This document shows positions 10,546 through 22,029 of a stretch of 64,000 nt of DNA, piece by piece. Below the pieces are notes generated by a model. That model had not been told where the DNA came from, did no database searches, and saw only the letters and a list, made by a program, of their open reading frames with translations. The DNA is from Maratus speciosus (Eukaryota > Arthropoda > Arachnida > Araneae > Salticidae), in assembly GCA_963932465.1 (NCBI GenBank), contig OZ010800.1, positions 31,870,852 through 31,934,851 of the forward strand, written 5' to 3'. Positions within the stretch are counted from its first letter, which is position 1; every line of letters begins with the position of its first letter. The position numbers were made by a program, and so were the translations under genes.

Positions 10546-12921
10546 CATTTTAATGAGAGTCTCTAAATATAGCATCATTGTTTAGTTACGTTCGAAAGAT
10601 AATGCGTTTAAAATGTTATATGAAATCAGAGAATTTAGATGGAAGGTTGTATTTAATAAAAATATTCTGTATAAGAGATTTTTTAATATATTTTCACTCG
10701 AAGAAATTGTAAAGAACTCAAAGTTCGGATTTTTTTCTCAAGTGTATCTAGTGCAGTAGATATTAATTCACGTTTAATCTATTTTTCAAAGTATTCGAAT
10801 ATAGAGGGCTATCGGGATAGAACTGATCTTTCAAATTTCCACATGAAAAAGTCATACGAATTCAGATCTTGAGAGTAAGGCTGAAAATCTGTTCCATTTC
10901 TTTTTTTTTTTTTTCATTTAAAGCGGTTATTCTATTATCAACATTTTATGCTAGAAAATGGAAAATTGTCTTCGCCGAGATCTTGTACCATCCTGCATAA
11001 AACAGTAATAGTTGAACTTGTCCATATAAATATGGAAGAACTACATTATTCTACATGTCCATACACTTAGTTACCATATACCTGGTGTTTATTTCCCTGG
11101 TGACGTTTTCCTTATTAAAAATTTACCTAATAATGACCGAAATTACATTTCATACATTGCGTCTACATGGAGACAGCAGTCAAATAATTGCAAGAGGAAA
11201 ATTCTAACTTCTCTCGAACTTTTAATTTAAATTGTTGAAATATCCTTGAATGTGAATGTTTGTCTCATTACATTACCCATTTTAGCGTTATCGATTTCAC
11301 CACTTTTAATCATACAAATGATTCCAATAGAAAGTTAAAATATGTTTTACGACATGCCTTTCGCTTTCTGGCTGACTGACTTGGATCTTCCATGAAAAAA
11401 ATAATTATATAAATCTTTAAAATTTAATGAACTGTGTTTTTATTTATCCTCAATTATTTTACTCAAGTACATGGAGTTACATCTCACAGCTCTGCCATAT
11501 TTTTAACATTTTAATTTTTTCTTGCACATTTTTCTTCTGATTTTATAATTTCCGCATAGTCCAACGCACTTCCAATCGCCTTAAATTTCTTATAATTTCA
11601 CGTAAATCTAGTTCCTTTCGCCTTATTGTAATTGATGAATCAGTTTTTAAATGCCTTAACGACTTCCACTGGTAATTTCAGTTCATGGTACGTAAACATA
11701 ATAAAAACACGAAAAACACTTGTATACTTACCTGTTTTTATTGTTAATTGACAATTTATGTGAGTGCGGGTAGATTATCCATATAATAGGGCAGGACAGG
11801 CGAATCTATGTCACGGGCAACACAGGCGGTACAAACAGAATATTGCGGGCACGGCAAGAAAAGAAAATGCTGAGGATTTCGATTAATGTAAAAAAAAAGA
11901 CCAAGTAAGACGCGATGATATTTTTTCAGTAATAAACACATTAGTCAATGAGTTTTCTTGAATATTTTGTTATTTGAAAGTATCTTTAGAAACATTGCAT
12001 AGTATATCTTCTAATATATATCCTACTGATTAGATGAGATTATCTCAATTACATTGATCATAAAATAAAATGTGACTTCCAGTCTGTTTCAAATATAGGC
12101 TCAAAAATTATTAAATTAAGAAAAAATTTTGAGACTAGAAGAAAGGAAAGGCTATCATGCATTAGAAGCTAAAATAACTATTGAAAAGTATAATGCTTGG
12201 GATTCCATACATGCACGACCTTTTACAGAAGTTTGTAAGTTTCCAAGATTTTCCCTCGACCTATGCCTGCATGACATCATTTCCACAAATGAATAAGATT
12301 AACAATTCAAATTAAACAGATTTTCAAATGATTCTATTTCAGAATGATTTCTGAAAATGTAAATAAATATGAATCCGATAACTAATTTTTTTGGCATCCA
12401 ATTTGTACTGATAGAAATGTTTTTAATGTCTTTATTACTTTTTTAAATATAACTGTTACTCTAATTATCACAGTTATATGGTTAACATACTTGCAATACC
12501 TTTATGTATGTGAACCATACAATAATAATACTAATAAATATTTTTCTAAAATTGTTAATTCATTAATTTCGGTCCACATTTTTTCTGCATTAATGGCACG
12601 TCATGGCTACATAAGATATATATATATATATATATATATTTAAGTTTGCCAGAGAGTGCGAGAAGGTTTCACAAAATAGGTGCAAAACGTTTATGAAATT
12701 CTGGTGTTAAAACAAATTTTACGTAATTGCATTATTAGACTATGATACTTTATTCAGATTTCTATTTTCGGATAGCAAAATACTGGTCTTGATTACCTCT
12801 ATCGGAACCTGAAAAATATCACGCTGCGTACGTACTCTCTGAGATGCCTTGCACATTAAAAAAAAATTCTCTTTAAAATCTCACTCCCTTAAACATTTCG
12901 CAATCCCTGCTTCTAAATATA
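10546..12921. other. Receptor intron 1, no features recognised
   Basis: AT-rich intronic sequence with only short open frames. A TA microsatellite lies at 12616-12640. I see no terminal repeats or coding similarity. Confidence 0.5.
12616..12640. repeat. (TA)n microsatellite
   Basis: About 12 uninterrupted TA units. Confidence 0.95.
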
Positions 12922-13598
12922 GGGTAATTCTAGGATAGATGGCCATAGAGGAGAGATGGCCAGTATAAATATTTCAAAAACTATACCATAGATTGCAGCA
13001 TAAACTTTGTTCGTAAGAAATAGTTCAACATGTTCATTCATTGCGACGTGTAGATGTGTTTTCAATTATAAAAAGAAAGTGTAATTTTAATATTTATGTA
13101 ATTTAGTGGTTAGATATTTTTGTTGAGTTAGGTATCTGAATGTTTTGCAGTACCTATGTTACATATATTTTTAGTATAAGGACTTTTAAGGCACGTATGT
13201 AATTCAATCTTTGCTTTTAAGTCTAAATCAAAGACGTACAATGCCGGAGTGACGCTCTAAATTCAATGATAATCTTTCCATCAATTTTAGGAGAGATGGC
13301 CACCTATAATCAATATTTCAAAATTATACTGAGTGAAGATTTTAACTAAATATAGTTATTTTTTAAATAATTATATATTTTTTATGTTTATAATTATATT
13401 AATTGATATAATTATTTGAATTTTAATTAATATAAATATATAAATAGCAATTATATAATAGGGCCTAACGATGTATTTTTGTTTTAAAAAAATATGGAAA
13501 GTCTTCGGAAACGTTTATTCTAGAAACAGATAAAGCTCCAAAATGAACTTAAAACCGGGAAAAATTTTAAATAAGAGCGAGAAAAAAACATAAACATG

Positions 13599-14695
13599 GC
13601 ACTTCCAGTAGCGAAGAAGATGAAATACATTTGAAATTATCAGATTCTACAGATTCTAAGGGAATAGAATTGGATGAGGATCACTTTGTTGGTTGTAGAG
13701 AAGAATATAATACCACAACCAAAAAGGATTACTGCATATAATGCTTAAGTTGCCAGAAGTGCTTCGGGGCTATGCATATATAATGTTATCAACATTTTGC
13801 TAATTTTGAACCCTTCCCCCCCTTACGATATCATGCGTTATAATTTATCGAACCCCCTCCCCCGTATCCCTGATGATACCGTTATCAATTTCGAAAACTT
13901 CTTTTTTATTTTTACATTATTTTTCTTGCTTTTTATACGTTTGCAGTGATACACACATATCATATGATTATACATTTATTAGTCGAATAATTAACGGTTT
14001 CAAAAAGTCAATAATATATCAATTCATTGAAGAAAATTTGTTTCAAATAAAAGAGTTAGTTACATCTAAAAGAGTTAGTTAGTCACATCTAAAAGAGTTA
14101 GTTACTATTTAAAAGTATTTAATAATAGCTTGTTGTTACATAATACAATCAACAGTAATATTTTCTTCTTGCACTTGACACCTATCCGGGGAGGGTAAAA
14201 GCAGAACATAATCAACAAATAAGTTGGATAACATTATTTCTCTTTCTTTACTGGAAAACGCAAGTATCATTTTCAACATATTATGCTCCTGGTTTCTCTA
14301 AGAGCGAATTATATGCACCCATGGTGGAAGAACAGGGATGCCAAACGTTGGGGGTATTACAATTTTTTTTATAAAATGATTTTATAAACATTTAATGGCT
14401 TTAATAATAGTTTTGTATTTTCATAAAAATATAAAAAAAAATAATAATAATAAATAACAGGTAGCAGACTACTTGGAGGTAAAAAAGAAGTTACTCAAAA
14501 AAGAAAAGTTTGATTACATCAAAAATGATAACGATATCAAAAGGCAAACCCCCGTTCCCCTAGAGATATCTTACGATATCAAATGCCAGACCTCACCCTC
14601 CTCCTAAAATGATAACGTTACATATGCATAGCCCCTTCCATGAAATGTGTACAAACCATCAAGAACTTTGCCGAAAATGTGGCACAATTTTCTGA
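13599..14695 (+). pseudogene. C-terminal transposase remnant with Cys/His cluster, split by insertion
   Basis: The first part (13599-13765) reads an acidic Ser/Glu run (SSSEEDEIHLKL), then FVGCREEYNTT, one in-frame stop, and CLSCQKCF. The second part (14636-14695) reads HEMCTNHQELCRKCG and then a stop. Joined across the nested element the frame is uninterrupted, apart from one duplicated TTC codon, and forms a CxxC...HxxC...CxxC zinc-binding pattern like that at the C-terminus of some pogo-type transposases. The upstream catalytic region is missing. Confidence 0.6.
13766..14635. mobile_element. Nested TIR element with 3-bp TSD (TTC)
   Basis: Ends GGGGCTATGCATATATAATG (left) and GGGGCTATGCATATGTAACG (right, inverted), with further subterminal ACGATATC motifs on both sides. 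TTC is duplicated at 13763-13765 and 14636-14638. A 3-bp duplication with G-rich ends would fit PIF/Harbinger- or CACTA-type elements, but no transposase is encoded. 870 bp. Confidence 0.8.
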
Positions 14696-15624
14696 AAAGA
14701 GAAGGATTAAAATTATACTTCGAATTTTATATATTCAAATTTTATTCACTAATTTTCCATTATGTAATTGCATCTTTACAAAGTTATATGTGTTTTTTAT
14801 GATTAACTACATGAAATGTGTTATTTTTTGCTATTTTAACTTCATTTTTTCTTTCATGTATTAGATGACCGTCTCTACTAGGCTTGAAGGAGAGACGGCC
14901 ATTTGCCATTTTAATTTCAATTTTGTTTCGCACTTTTTGTTCTCGATATTTCATTTTTTTTGTCCAAAATAAGATAAATAATAATAAGAAGATGTGATAT
15001 ATAAGAATTTCAAATATGCATAGATATTTCTTGCATTTGAATTCTATGAATTTTTATTTCAATCTTTAAAAACTATGGTCATCTATCCTAGAGTTGCCCT
15101 ATTCCGTAAAACCATACTTTGAAACAGAAGAATTCAACTTAAAAGTATTTGAAGTAATTTTCTGTTAAATGTAATAAAAGTTCAATTTTACATAACATTT
15201 ATAAAAAACCCCCGATGTATATTTTCCATAATTTGATAAGTTAGGATAAATGTAGGATTTCTAACTAAATTTCAAATCTTACAACTTTAAAAACACATTC
15301 AGTAATTTTTCCCTTGTAAAATATATTTTATCTTTCGAAGATTTCTGTTTTTTATAAACAGTAATTGTAATAGATTATTCACCAACAGAACGAAAATTGA
15401 AAATCTTACGTTACAAAATAGTTTTAGAGAACAACATTTAAAACCAACAATTTTTAGTCTGAGATAAGTAAATAAAGAAAGAAAATAATATCAAGCATTG
15501 CAAACTATTTTATAAATATATAGAACTAAAACGTTATAAAACCCTTTTTTATATGGCAAACATAATGTATAAATAAAAACATACATTTATTTTACTTAAA
15601 TAGGTGTCACAAATAAAAATCAAA

Positions 15625-15672
15625 ATATGTTGACATGTTTCGGTTCAATAGTAAAAACCGTATTCATAACAC
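15625..15672 (-). ncRNA. Hammerhead-like motif in Penelope-like arm (left)
   Basis: On the minus strand: TGTGTT, ATGAATA, C, then GGTT...AACC, GAAAC, ATGTC, AACATA. TGTGTT can pair with AACATA (stem I), GGTT with AACC (stem II), and ACA with TGT (minimal stem III), leaving a C before the predicted cleavage point. The core ATGAATA departs from the CTGANGA consensus at two positions and one extra base precedes stem II, so activity is doubtful. Confidence 0.4.
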
Positions 15673-15759
15673 ACGCATAATCAATAGAAATGAATGGCAC
15701 TGGGTACCAAAAATAATCTAAAAACCAAAAAACTATAAAAAATGCAAACACTGCGTCCT

Positions 15760-16221
15760 CTATGATCTCAAATAGAGAACGCTACCGCGGCTCCCTCTAC
15801 CAGACTCACTTTTTAAGTATTTATTAAGGAATTCCAACCATAAAATTGGAATATCAAAGGAAAAAGAATCATTGCACACAATATCCCTCCTAGAATATAT
15901 CTCGATAGATTCCCGGATGATTGACTTGCGGTATAAACTCGAAACGAACACTAATCTACTATCCCTGAAACGAATATTAACCCCTCTCTTTAAAAACAGC
16001 CTTGATAACGCAGTCTTATCCCTACCAAATTTTATATCAGATTCATGCTCTCTCCTCCTTATCCCAAACTTCCTACCTGTCATACCAATATAATAATTAA
16101 TATCCCCCCCCCCTTCATTCTCATATGGAATTTCATACACACCTGCGAGATCATCCTGTGCAACCGGATCAAAAGGTCTGTACAGAAGATGTTTCAACTT
16201 AGGAGGTGGTTTAGCAACTAA
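15760..16221 (-). pseudogene. GIY-YIG endonuclease domain of a Penelope-like element (5' truncated)
   Basis: The open frame runs from the arm junction near 16221 and includes the ATG at 16197. It contains LAGVYEIPYENEG, then YYIGMTGRKFGIR and REHESDIKFGRDKTALS. GVY and YYIG form the GIY-YIG core, and the Arg/His/Glu residues that follow match the usual nuclease helix. After it come a predicted helical segment with RESIEIYSRR and the conserved SFDIPILWLEFL tail of the family. The reverse transcriptase, which should precede it, is absent. The frame shows no internal stop, but without reverse transcriptase the copy cannot be autonomous. Confidence 0.85.
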
Positions 16222-16350
16222 GGTAGAGGGAGCCGCGGTCGCGTAGGCTATTTGAGATCATAGAGGGCGCAGTGTTTGCATTTTTTATAATTTTTTGGTT
16301 TTTAGATTATTTTTTGGTACCCAGTGTCATTCATTTCTATTGATTATGCG

Positions 16351-16398
16351 TGTGTTATGAATACGGTTTTTACTATTGAACCGAAACATCTCAACATA
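16351..16398 (+). ncRNA. Hammerhead-like motif in Penelope-like arm (right)
   Basis: Inverted copy of the motif in the left arm. It has the same stem I and stem II, but stem III reads ACATCTC instead of ACATGTC, which breaks the ACA/TGT pairing. Confidence 0.35.
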
Positions 16399-16456
16399 TT
16401 TTGATTTTTATTTGTGACACCTATTTAAGTAAAATAAATGTATGTTTTTATTTATA

Positions 16457-17399
16457 TGATAAGAAAGGGTGAGGTGAAATTTGTTTGAGTTTTTACGAAA
16501 ACTTACAACAGTTTTTAAACATAATGTAATCTAACAAATAAAATAAAATGTTTTCTTTCTTCTTTTTTCTTTAATAATGAAAGACATAATTGTTCTTATC
16601 TCGGTAGAACTGTGTTTAAATGCAAAATTAATACTAAAAGTCCTTTTTTAAATGTTTAAAATGAACGTATAACTAATAAGATTATATTTATATTAATTAT
16701 AGGTTACAAGAATGTAATTAGCACTTGCAATATAGGTTGGTATAATACATTTGATTGTGATATCTAATACATAAGCAATATAATACAGAAAACTAAGTTG
16801 CATAAATATGTTTTTCGAAGATGAGAATATTAATTCTGTTAGAATAGCGTTGAAATTATATCAGAAATTATACGATAATGTTTCATAGCTGCCATCTTTT
16901 AAGATTTTTACTACTACTATTTTTGAGTCGAAAATTTTGTCTTATTTAATATCTGAAAATTACGAAAAGATAACACAATTTTTTCTTTTAAAAAATGGTG
17001 TTAGGCAAAAAGAATAAAAGTTGCAGCAGTGCAGTTTACAGTTTATTTCTTTTACTATAAATATGACTACAACACTAAATGCAAAAAAAAAAAAATAATT
17101 ATGTAGATCAGTTTAAAATTGAAGCATAATCAATTAATCCTAAATAAATTTGACATTTTTTAAAACAAAAGTTTATAGGACTAGTTAACCATTTATTTCA
17201 ATTATTAGGTAAAACTAAATAGATTTCAAATTATGAAAAGTTTGAAAAGTTTCTTGGGCTAATAGCATAATAATATATTACTTATAAAATGAATGTATTC
17301 GTTACATCAAAATTACTTTATTAAAAAAAAAGATTCATATTTCATAAAATATAAATTTTACTTAATTCATATTTTAAAATATAATATACAATATACATA
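16457..17399. other. Receptor intron 1, no features recognised
   Basis: AT-rich intronic sequence without recognisable coding or repeat structure. Confidence 0.5.
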
Positions 17400-18258
17400 C
17401 AGTTTGTTCTGAAATGTCCTGTGCAAATTTTAAGAGGTAATAAAGTATTTTAGATTACAATGTTTGTGTTGGACACCAGCGTCTTAAACCATATTTTACT
17501 AATTTATAACAACAAAATCATTTAATCCACTCAGAACTCGAATTTTTATTCATAACTTTAATAATAATGACCATTTTTTAACTTTATTTGTAACACACTT
17601 AGTGAAATGTAACAAAATCTCGAGACGTGATAGAAATGGACACCATCCACTTACAAAATACTCTAAGTACATGCTCCACAATTCTGAATGTAATTGTGAG
17701 TACATACCGAAATACCGTACGCTTCCATTATTTTTCATTGTGTCATTGTATTTCCCACAAAACAATGTATAGCTGGGGAAAGTTTCATTAAAATGCCTTT
17801 TTTTAACACTTGTGAACAATAATCACATAAGGAACATTAACTATGAACACTAATCACGTTATGAACATTAGTTGTGAACAATAGTTATAAAAAGCAATTT
17901 GGGATTGTCCCTTAACCTTCCCGTTTTATACTATCCTCCTGTTTAATTCTCTTCTGGAGGTTTCCTTCAACCAAATGTCGTTTTTTCAACTAATTACGGT
18001 TGGATTTTATTCCGTCCGAAATACCGCTTTCCATTGTATTAGTTCTTTAGGATGATATCAACAAAGTTTATCTGTCGCCAGTTAGGGTTGCTTTTTCGCT
18101 CCTTAATAATCCTATTCTTATTGGAATGAGGCACCCTATATTTTTTAAGAAATAAATGTATTACGATCCGGGTTTTATGTCCATAAATCATTTATGTGCG
18201 TGTTATAATGTGCTAGGCCACCTCTTAAACATTGCACATCACCTTTTAAGACAGCCTG
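17400..18258. mobile_element. Putative mariner-like MITE
   Basis: CAGTTTGTTCTGAAATGTCC...GTGCAAATTTTAAGAGGT at the left matches, inverted, CAGGCTGTCTTAAAAGG...GTGCAATGTTTAAGAGGT at the right over about 45 bp with gaps. TA flanks the left end. Internally there is a run of GAACATTA / GAACAATA repeats near 17815-17885. No transposase. Confidence 0.48.
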
Positions 18259-18350
18259 TGTATACTTTTTAGAAGGGCCTTAAATATATATATATACCAG
18301 GTGGCCTGAATTAAAACACCATTATTCGGAACTCCCTATACGAGTATATA

Positions 18351-20837
18351 CAGGGTGCAATATGTTATCTATCACCGACCTTTAATTTCTCAACCGTTGG
18401 TCGTAGACATATAGTTCCAATTACAAAAACGTTTCAAATGAGGCAAATATTCATGTTGTGGCATTATTTAAAGTAAAAAATCAATTTTACAAAAATTACA
18501 AAATCTAACTTTTTATACGGTCCCCCAGTCCCTATAGTTATATTTAGTAAACGTTTACACAGATAATAACAGATATAACACAAAAAGTTTGACATCTGCA
18601 CTCAAAAATTGACAGAGTTATTAAATTTTAAAGTTTGAGATTCTTTCGCATGATTTTGTCTTTCAATGAGGGATCAGTTAAAAGATTAATTAAAGTAATT
18701 CGAGATCAAAATCAGGGTGCAACGTCCTTTTTACAGCGAAACCATCTTTAGCCGGTATAGCCAAATTGGGGTATCACCAAAGAGGGTTATTACATTAAAA
18801 AATTTTAGCTGACTTTTAGGGGTCATATACAAAGCGAAGAATGAAATATTGAAATTAAAGTGAAAAATAAATATCAATTTATTATAATATCAGAAAACGG
18901 TTTACTATAAAAAATGAATATGTCCAATGACGGAATCTACTAGAGATACTGCTCAAAGTGTTGTTTAACTCTTTTATCGGTCGAACAACCTTCAAACGTC
19001 AATGTAGGTAGAATCGGCAACCGGAAAATAAAACATACTCACTAAGGACTAGATAATTGGCAGCGGAATAAAAACGACCAGCCGAGATATAGCGAGCATG
19101 AAAATTGGGATTATGCAAATTACAATAGTACCGCAGCGCCACACGTTCGGGATAAAACACGAGCCATCTAGCAGTGGACATGCTAGCCAGCGCTGAGATC
19201 GTGATGACAAGCTACGCATGCATGCAATATGCCGTAATGATACTTATTTATGGAGAATGTCAAAGGAATGCCAGAGAGGCTGCGAGTGTTTCTTCAGAAC
19301 GTTTCCCTAAGGATCTACATCCAACGCATAAAACTATAACTAATGCACTGCACCATTTTAGAGAGACTGGCTCTGTTTCTCCACGAACCAGAACAAGTAA
19401 ACGGGCAAGGTGTAATCTTCGAGTGACACGGGAGGAGGTGCTGGGATTCGCACTTTTAATTCGACAATTGAGCTCTGCGGAAATAAGCGAGGCATGTTGT
19501 CAGCATGTCTGGCATTTCTTACATGCACTTGATGAGCATCCATACCATATCCGACACTGGAGCAAGCATTGATGCTGGGTGACCACACACGACGATTTTT
19601 TTATTGTAATTTCATGCTCAACACCTTAGAGGAAAATCCGTCATTCCTTTGTGACATTCTGTGTGACAGATTAGTCATTGTTTATACGGGGTGGCATTGT
19701 GAACGTGCACAATGTGGATTACTGGTCTCTGGAAAACCTCCACATCGCCCGCGCAGTATGACACGTGTGCTGCGGTATATGGGGAACCCAGATTGCTGGA
19801 CCCATCTTCTACGATTGGACCTTAACGGCGGATCGTCACCTGCATCTGCTACAAACACGGTACGTGATTGGTATGAAGGTCTGCCTCTCCGATATGCATG
19901 CCGAGTGTGGTTTCAACATGATGGAGCCCTCTCCACACACAACATCAAACGTCCGGGCGTATCTGGCCACTGAATTCCGTCAACAGATCCTTGGATATGG
20001 TGGTCTGGTAGAGTGGCCGCCGCTTTCACCAGACTTGATGCCCATGGATTTCTACCTCTAGGGTTAATATCAAGGGATGGGTCTATGTGACTGAGACCAC
20101 TTCTCTGGTTTATCTGAAGCAGCGCATCATCCTTGATTGTCGCACAGTTTACACACCTGCTGAGCTGTAACGTGTCCAGGACTCAGTACTGTCACGCATT
20201 CAATTGTGCATTGCCACCAATGGAGAACACTATGAGCAGTAATTCTAGTAGATTTCGTCATTTGACATATTCATTTTTTATGGTAGACCGTTTTCTAATT
20301 TTATAATAAAATCATATTTATTTTCAGTTTAATTTCAATATTTAATTCTTCGCTTTGTATACGACCCCTAAATGTCAGTTAAATTTTTTTAATGAAGTAA
20401 TGCTCTTTGGTGATACCCCAATTTGGCGATACCGCCTAAAGGTGGTTTCGCCGTAAAAAGAACATTGCACCCTGATTTTGATCTCGAATTACTTTAATTA
20501 ATCTTTTAACTGATCCCTCATTGAAAGACAAAATCATGCGAAAAAATCTCAAACTTTAAAATTTAATAACTCTGTCAATTTTTGTAGTACAGATGTCAAA
20601 CTTTTTGTGTTATATCTGTTATGATATGTGTAAACTTTTACTAAATATAACTGTAGAGACTGGGGGACCGTATAAAATGTTAGATTTTGTAATTTTTGTA
20701 AAATTGATTTTTTACTTTATATAATGCCACAACATGAATATTTACCTCATTTGAAACGTTTTTGTAATTGGAACTATATGTCTACGACCAACGGTTGAGA
20801 AATTAAAGGTCGGCGATAGATAACATATTGCACCCTG
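18351..20837 (+). mobile_element. DNA transposon with about 610-bp TIRs and DUF4817-type transposase
   Basis: The termini CAGGGTGCAATATGTTATCT and the inverse lie next to TA on both sides (18349-18350, 20838-20839). The inverted arms (about 18351-18961 and 20227-20837) are alignable for roughly 610 bp, far longer than typical mariner TIRs, and the right arm includes the last codons of the transposase. The transposase remnant lies between them at 19174-20241. The TA target fits the IS630-Tc1-mariner superfamily. Confidence 0.88.
19174..20241 (+). pseudogene. DUF4817/DDE-type transposase, frameshifted
   Basis: The N-terminal part contains MILIYGECQRNAREAA, a SERFP-HPTHKTI block and RETGSVSPRTRTSKR, which I recognise as the helix-turn-helix DUF4817 region common in arthropod transposons. 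The second frame (19569-19973) carries NPSFLCDILCD and VWFQHDGALSTHN, matching the WFQHDGAPAH block around the second catalytic Asp. The third frame (19765-20061) ends with EWPPLSPDLMPMDFYL, the WPPRSPDLTPLDFFLW block. In the last block a Trp codon has become TAG, and a frameshift follows before the C-terminal TNGEHYEQ and stop at 20241. At least three frame changes and one nonsense mutation make it dead. Confidence 0.85.
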
Positions 20838-20888
20838 TATATGAAAACACTCGATTTGATTTTAGCATTAAATGGACTAATTGATTTC

Positions 20889-20889
<1 letters not shown>

Positions 20890-20920
<31 letters not shown>
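20890..20920. repeat. (AT)n microsatellite
   Basis: About 15 AT units, lying about 40 bp inside the intron from the exon 1 splice donor. Confidence 0.95.
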
Positions 20921-20924
<4 letters not shown>

Positions 20925-20961
20925 TATAATATATATGTATATTAAATGTATCTAAGCTTAC

Positions 20962-21351
20962 CTCAAACAAAAGTTCTGATGTCATAGTAATCAAGCAGAC
21001 AAGAAGATCTCCAATTGCAAGATTCAAAATGAAGATATTTATCCTGGAAGATTTCTTTCTGTACCTGGATCTTGAAAGTACAATGATAATAATCGTATTC
21101 CCAACTAGTGTAGCAAGTATAATTATGGCCAATGTCACAACTCTTTGTATCAGCTCAGCGTCCCATATGGCACCTTCAGGATACACTGTCACATTTCTCA
21201 TAGGATCGTAAACACCTGTTGATTCTCTAACTGGAAAGTAAGATAGGTTGTAGACATTGCTCACAAAATCTTCAGTAGATGATGGTATCATGGTTATTGT
21301 TATTATCATCAGCAAGAGATTTGATATCAAAGTTCGATGGCTGAATTTCAT
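20962..21351 (-). CDS. Neuropeptide GPCR, exon 1 (start, leader, TM1, TM2)
   Basis: First coding exon of a class A neuropeptide receptor, exactly 130 codons, ending GAG then donor GTAAGC (phase 0). An in-frame TAA lies nine codons upstream of the ATG, supporting this start. Residues 1-25 are hydrophobic and resemble a signal peptide. The extracellular N-terminus has potential N-glycosylation sites at Asn35 (NLS) and Asn53 (NVT). TM1 is about 70-92 with GN at 84-85; RKKSSRINIF forms the first intracellular loop; TM2 is LNLAIGDLLV with Asp115. Order, cysteines and loop motifs across the three exons fit the CCAP receptor / neuropeptide S receptor-like group. A vasopressin-type or orphan neuropeptide receptor is the alternative. 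Confidence 0.9.
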
Positions 21352-21570
21352 GACTTCTTGAAATTCATGCTTTTATCTTGAATTAAACAGTTTGAGACTG
21401 TATGAGTATCGAAAATGTATTATAATTTTATGGTGATTAACAGTTTATAAGCTTGTTATAATAGTAATTATAATAGACTCAACCACGATATTTATTAAAA
21501 TATTGACTTCACCCCTTTCTAACTGAAATCTAAGGTAGTTGCTATACATTGTTTACAGGATCTTGGGTTG

Positions 21571-21660
21571 AGGAGGACATCATTTATATTGCTATTATCA
21601 TCAGACACAGATTTGGTAACAAAGTTCGAAAAATGCATGACTTGCTGAAATTCATGCTTT
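21571..21660 (-). repeat. Diverged copy of the receptor exon 1 leader segment (copy 2)
   Basis: The stretch aligns with 21291-21375: ATTATCATCAG, ACAAAGTTCGA, ATGACTT and GAAATTCATGCTTT are shared in the same order. It has an ATG in the matching place, but indels shift the frame, so it no longer encodes the hydrophobic leader. Confidence 0.7.
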
Positions 21661-21936
21661 AACACTAAATAAAACTTTCAGTGAGTGTTATATAGGGTAG
21701 AGGAAGCGCAACATACGAATTTAGAATCGTAGTATTTAACATGATACATTTTTATTGAAAGATTTGACTTGGAAAATCGACACTTTATAAGAAACATTTC
21801 GGATATTTAATGATAATATTATTTTTTTGCAACAGAATTCAGAAACTCAACATCAGCAGTTTTTGGATCAAATATTTACCAATTATGCTTTTTTAAAACT
21901 AAAAGGTTTAAACTTTGATACGTTATTCAGATAATC

Positions 21937-22017
21937 TTAAATGGTTGATGGTATAATTGATATTGTAGTTATCATCAACCGCAGACTCTGTATGCAAGTT
22001 CGATAGCTTAACTTCAT
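21937..22017 (-). pseudogene. In-frame copy of the receptor leader peptide (copy 3)
   Basis: ATG at 22017 opens a 26-codon frame ending in TAA. Its product starts MKLSYRTC and ends IIPSTI, closely matching residues 1-26 of the receptor (MKFSHRTL...MIPSST), with the hydrophobic core LMITTI conserved. No TM1 follows. It could be a decayed tandem duplicate or an alternative first exon; no good splice donor stands before the stop, so decay is more likely. Confidence 0.55.
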
Positions 22018-22029
22018 GGTTTATTGAAA

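Larger units (their letters stand above)
12922..15099. mobile_element. pogo/Tigger-like DNA transposon with a nested insertion
   Basis: Inverted ends GGGTAATTCTAGGATAGATG (left) and GGGCAACTCTAGGATAGATG (right, inverted) extend to about 28 bp with three mismatches, flanked by TA. Subterminal GAGAGATGGCC / GGAGAGACGGCC blocks recur inside both ends. A C-terminal transposase remnant lies at 13599-14695, split by the element at 13766-14635. The TA target and the acidic plus Cys-rich C-terminus suggest pogo/Tigger; the superfamily call is inference. The catalytic domain has been lost. Confidence 0.75.
15568..16456 (-). mobile_element. Penelope-like element remnant with inverted pseudo-LTR arms
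   Basis: A GIY-YIG endonuclease fragment on the minus strand is flanked by inverted arms of about 235 bp (15568-15801 and 16222-16456) that are nearly identical. The left arm contains the 3' end of the coding region plus the 3' UTR. The right arm is an inverted copy of the same 3' segment fused to the truncated 5' end of the open frame. Penelope-like elements are known to carry such pseudo-LTRs in direct or inverted orientation. High arm identity suggests a young insertion in receptor intron 1. Confidence 0.85.

Noticed and set aside
18290..18345. GTGGCCTGAATTAAAACACC as a solo end of the 24788 palindromic element
   Set aside because: Similarity is about 20 bases with mismatches; could be chance between mariner-like ends.
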